Source: Isohypsibius dastychi (taxonomy: Eukaryota; Tardigrada; Eutardigrada; Parachela; Isohypsibiidae). From it: a stretch of 12,170 bases of DNA. A model generated the notes under the pieces. It was not told the DNA's origin. It saw nothing but the letters and a program-made list of their open reading frames with translations, and did not search any database. Position numbers and translations under genes: made by a program. The stretch lies in NCBI GenBank assembly GCA_034696485.1, contig JAQIWT010001148.1, positions 1 through 12,170 of the forward strand. The letters run 5' to 3'. Positions within the stretch are counted from its first letter, which is position 1. Every line of letters starts with the position of its first letter. Below are positions 9,819 to 12,170 of the stretch, in pieces.

Positions 9819-9890
9819 TCAAAGAGAACCACGACGGAAATCGATAATCTGGTATATTTTTAGTATCGAGTAGAGAGAATGATTAAACAT
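9819..9890 (-). other. Short upstream ORF (23 codons) before the channel start
   Basis: An ATG at 9890 preceded by GGAACC opens a 23-codon frame ending in TGA at 9819, 36 bases before the channel ATG and in another frame. If it lies in the 5' UTR it could lower translation of the channel. The transcription start is not known, so it may not be transcribed. Confidence 0.3.
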
Positions 9891-9959
9891 GGTTCCTTAT
9901 GCTGCTTGAGCCAATTCGCAGGAAATCAGTTCGAAATGCGTCCACGCGTGGGACGTGTA

Positions 9960-9971
9960 TGACGTCACGTG
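9960..9971. promoter_or_regulatory. Palindromic CRE (TGACGTCA) overlapping an E-box (CACGTG)
   Basis: TGACGTCA at 9960-9967 is a perfect full CRE palindrome, the classic CREB/ATF site. CACGTG at 9966-9971 overlaps its last two bases. The pair lies about 180 bp upstream of the channel ATG, inside the region shared with the divergent DUF2828 gene, where a promoter is expected. Sites this short can occur by chance; function is inferred from position only. Confidence 0.4.
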
Positions 9972-11231
9972 AGTCTAGCGAAAATCGAATCAAACGTGTG
10001 TAGCAATAGATCGCTAGCATCGCAAGCACTGACTGACATGACACCATATTTCAGACACCGAATGAACAATTAAGTTTGGCAGAAGAACCTGTGAGTATCT
10101 GATTGGAGGCCGTCTACTGTATGCAGCTACCCGTCTTGTATGAGTATCAGTTTTCGAATCAACAAAACGAAACTGAGGTGAGCAAGTCCCCAAAACACAC
10201 CATCTCGTTTTGAATTTCGGAGCCAATGAAATCTGATGCAGAAGCGCTTCTACTAATCCGGCAAAACTGCCAGCCAGCCAGCCAACGTTGTTCATGGTGC
10301 CACAAGACTGTGAATCTGAGTGGGTGAGCCACCATTACTTTCAAGGTCTTCCGGCTAGAGTGATTTTTCAGATGCCGGGAACGGCGATTTCTTGGTCGGT
10401 TTATGACTTCTTCAAATTTTTGCTCGCTCGACAGGGCGGAATAATGGGTGATAGTCGCGAATAGTTTGGGGTTTTTGTTGAGGATTTGATTTTATCTGAC
10501 TTTTTGCCTTTTTAAGCTTATTGAAATGAGACAGGTTCCGGAAGAATAAATAAACATACATTGACTTGAATGCGTTTCCGGTTGGCGTATTGCAGAGTTT
10601 CATCTTGGAAATTGTGAAATTCGTTTGTTTGAAGTGGAAAAAGAATCGATCAGGCAGCTTTCGATGTTATGTTCGTATCGGATTAAGAGAATTTCGCAGA
10701 AAATTTCGGCGTTTCTTTTGTGCTAGCGTTTTTCTGAGATTATTTGCCCAACGTGATCAAATTTTTTTTTGTGACGGCACAAGAATGGGAATATGCGTAG
10801 GTGCGCCACCACGCGTTTTCTTTTGCAATTTCGTCAGCAGTGCTGCAGTGCAGAAATGACCTCAAAGAAATGAAATCATTCTGACCCAGACTCCAGCTGA
10901 TGGAGGCTTACGGTACGAAGGGGCGAGAACTATCAACCGCCTGACACACCACGGAATTTGGTGTGGATGACGGTCCAGGGGGCTGAGCTGGGAATTTATT
11001 AGTGGTCACGCCGCACCATGTTGAGTTTACCTCCCCCTCGATTTTGATCATTTGCATTTTCGAAATCGGAACGGTTAAATACCCAAAGCTACGTGCAGTT
11101 TCTGTTCCGTTTCTTTCACTGCTTTTCCGCGAGCCCTCCAGGTTGATGAACTGCGGTGTGACTTCCTTTCACTGTTAATCTGCTTCCGTTCGTTCCGAGA
11201 TATTATTTCAGTTCATACAGGAAGCCTGGCC

Positions 11232-12170
11232 ATGGCGGAAGTCGTTCTGGCAACCCCGGCGAACATCCTCGATCAAAGTCATCTCGACAAAATATTTCAG
11301 AAGCTGAGCTTGGATATGCCTGGAAACCGCACCTTCACTGAAAACGGAGCTGGCGCCTTCAAATCCACCGGAAGTGCATGCCTGGATTTTTTCAGCAAAA
11401 CCACTCGTTCCAACAGCGTTTCGTCGGTTGTGGATATGTTCATCGCAGCCTGGAATGAAGACCCGGAATTGGCTTTAAAAGTCCTTTTGAATCTGCGCGA
11501 CATTCGAGGAGGAAAAGGAGAAAAGAAGCTTCCATTGAGCATCATGTATGTTCTTTCTTCCTGGAAACCTCTGACTTATCTGGCCAACTTGAAACAGTTC
11601 ATCAACATGGGATGCTATAAGGATCTCCTCGTTATTGCGGAACTCGCCAACCGCTGTGCATCCGTGAAATATCTTGATCGACCGGCTGAGCTGCAAAACG
11701 AAGCTCTGGAGCTAAATGTAAGTCAACCGCTCATTTTCCTGTACTTGTTCATTCCTGCGGTCCCTGTAAGTACAGCTAATCCTTTAGTTCAGCTGTGTTT
11801 TCGTTGTCTGTTGTGGTTTTATTTGACCTCTCACTTCAAATTCTTTATTATTTCAGGTGATTTCCACTCAGCTGTTGGAAGATGTTAAGGCGTTGAACGC
11901 CAATGAGTCGGCTGGAATCAGTCTCTGCGCCAAATGGGCTCCGACTGAAGATGGGCATTTCGACCGGAAGCCGCTTCGTTTCAGCCGGAAGTTGGCTGCC
12001 CTGCAGGGAATCAAGAAGAAAGAATATCGTATCCAGTTGGTTCGCTTACGAAAGCATCTGCGGGTTTTGGAGGAAATGATGTGCAACGGGAAGTGGGACC
12101 AAATTAAATTCGATCAACTTCCGGCCAAGGCGCATCGGCTTTATCGAAAGGCTTTTGGACGAGAGACAAA
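11232..12170 (+). CDS. DUF2828-family protein, N-terminal part, runs off the window
   Basis: Exon 1 is 11232-11717 (162 codons, ending GAGCTAAAT before GTAAGT). Exon 2 starts at 11857 after TTATTTCAG and stays open to the window edge, giving 266 residues so far. The intron is 139 bp and phase 0. The ATG has a strong context (GGCCATGG). Residues ~45-100 (a CLDFFSKTTR segment, FIAAWNEDPELALKVLLNLRDIRGGKGEK) and the later SLCAKWAP and YRIQLVRLRKHL..W segments match the DUF2828 pattern: a helical, TROVE-like N-terminal region that in full-length members is followed by a VWA-like domain. The VWA-like part would lie beyond this window. Molecular function is unknown for the family; RNA binding is only suggested by the resemblance to Ro/TROVE proteins. 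The gene is divergent from the channel gene, with about 1.45 kb between the starts. Confidence 0.85.

Larger units (their letters stand above)
9784..11231. other. Divergent intergenic region with both presumed promoters, no supported gene
   Basis: About 1.45 kb between the start codons of two head-to-head genes. Apart from the CRE/E-box and the short upstream ORF, it contains small features only: a four-unit CCAG-like run near 10270-10284, an inverted CACACC...GGTGTG near 10946, TTAAATACC near 11075 as a possible TATA-like element for the DUF2828 gene, and pyrimidine-rich sequence after it. TTATTTCAG at about 11203-11211 could be the acceptor of a 5' UTR intron. No tRNA or rRNA was recognised. 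Confidence 0.5.

Noticed and set aside
10566-10859. 97-codon plus-strand open frame in the intergenic region
   Set aside because: Arg/Phe-rich with no recognisable domain; it likely reflects AT-rich composition.

Overview
The window looks like nuclear DNA of a small-genome animal. Two protein-coding genes are cut by many short GT...AG introns: seven of the eleven inferred introns are 52-65 bp. Intergenic spacing is compact, the gene starts carry eukaryotic contexts, and there are no operons or Shine-Dalgarno sites. The main gene belongs to an animal cyclic-nucleotide-gated K+ channel family. A tardigrade or another compact-genome invertebrate would fit, but the sequence alone does not fix the taxon.

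Most of the window (9783 down to 1218, minus strand) is one gene. Eleven exons can be joined at consensus splice sites with every reading phase matching. The inferred product is about 2175 residues. It holds four consecutive homologous channel repeats in one chain, each with S1-S6, a K+-type pore filter, a C-linker and a cyclic-nucleotide-binding domain (CNBD). This is the architecture of CNGK (also called tetraKCNG), the pseudotetrameric cyclic-nucleotide-gated K+ channel known from sea urchin sperm and some fish. Read as separate open frames it would look like several CNG/HCN-like genes; the splice phases show it is one.

Two features of this copy stand out. The four filters differ (TVGFGD, TAGYGD, DVGYGD, TTGYGD). 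Three of the four CNBDs lack the phosphate-binding arginine, so ligand gating may be reduced, restricted to repeat I, or lost.

Region by region: 1-1217 is the 3' flank of the channel gene, with no gene I can support, only small repeats and a stem-loop. 1218-9783 is the channel gene; its longer introns hold a degenerate TTGGG-type minisatellite and four long poly-G runs (poly-C in the transcript). 9784-11231 is a shared upstream region between two divergent genes, with a palindromic CRE overlapping an E-box and a short upstream ORF on the channel side. 11232-12170 (plus strand) is the 5' part of a DUF2828-family gene that runs off the end of the window.

All exon boundaries were inferred by eye from reading-frame continuity and family conservation. 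There is no transcript evidence here.
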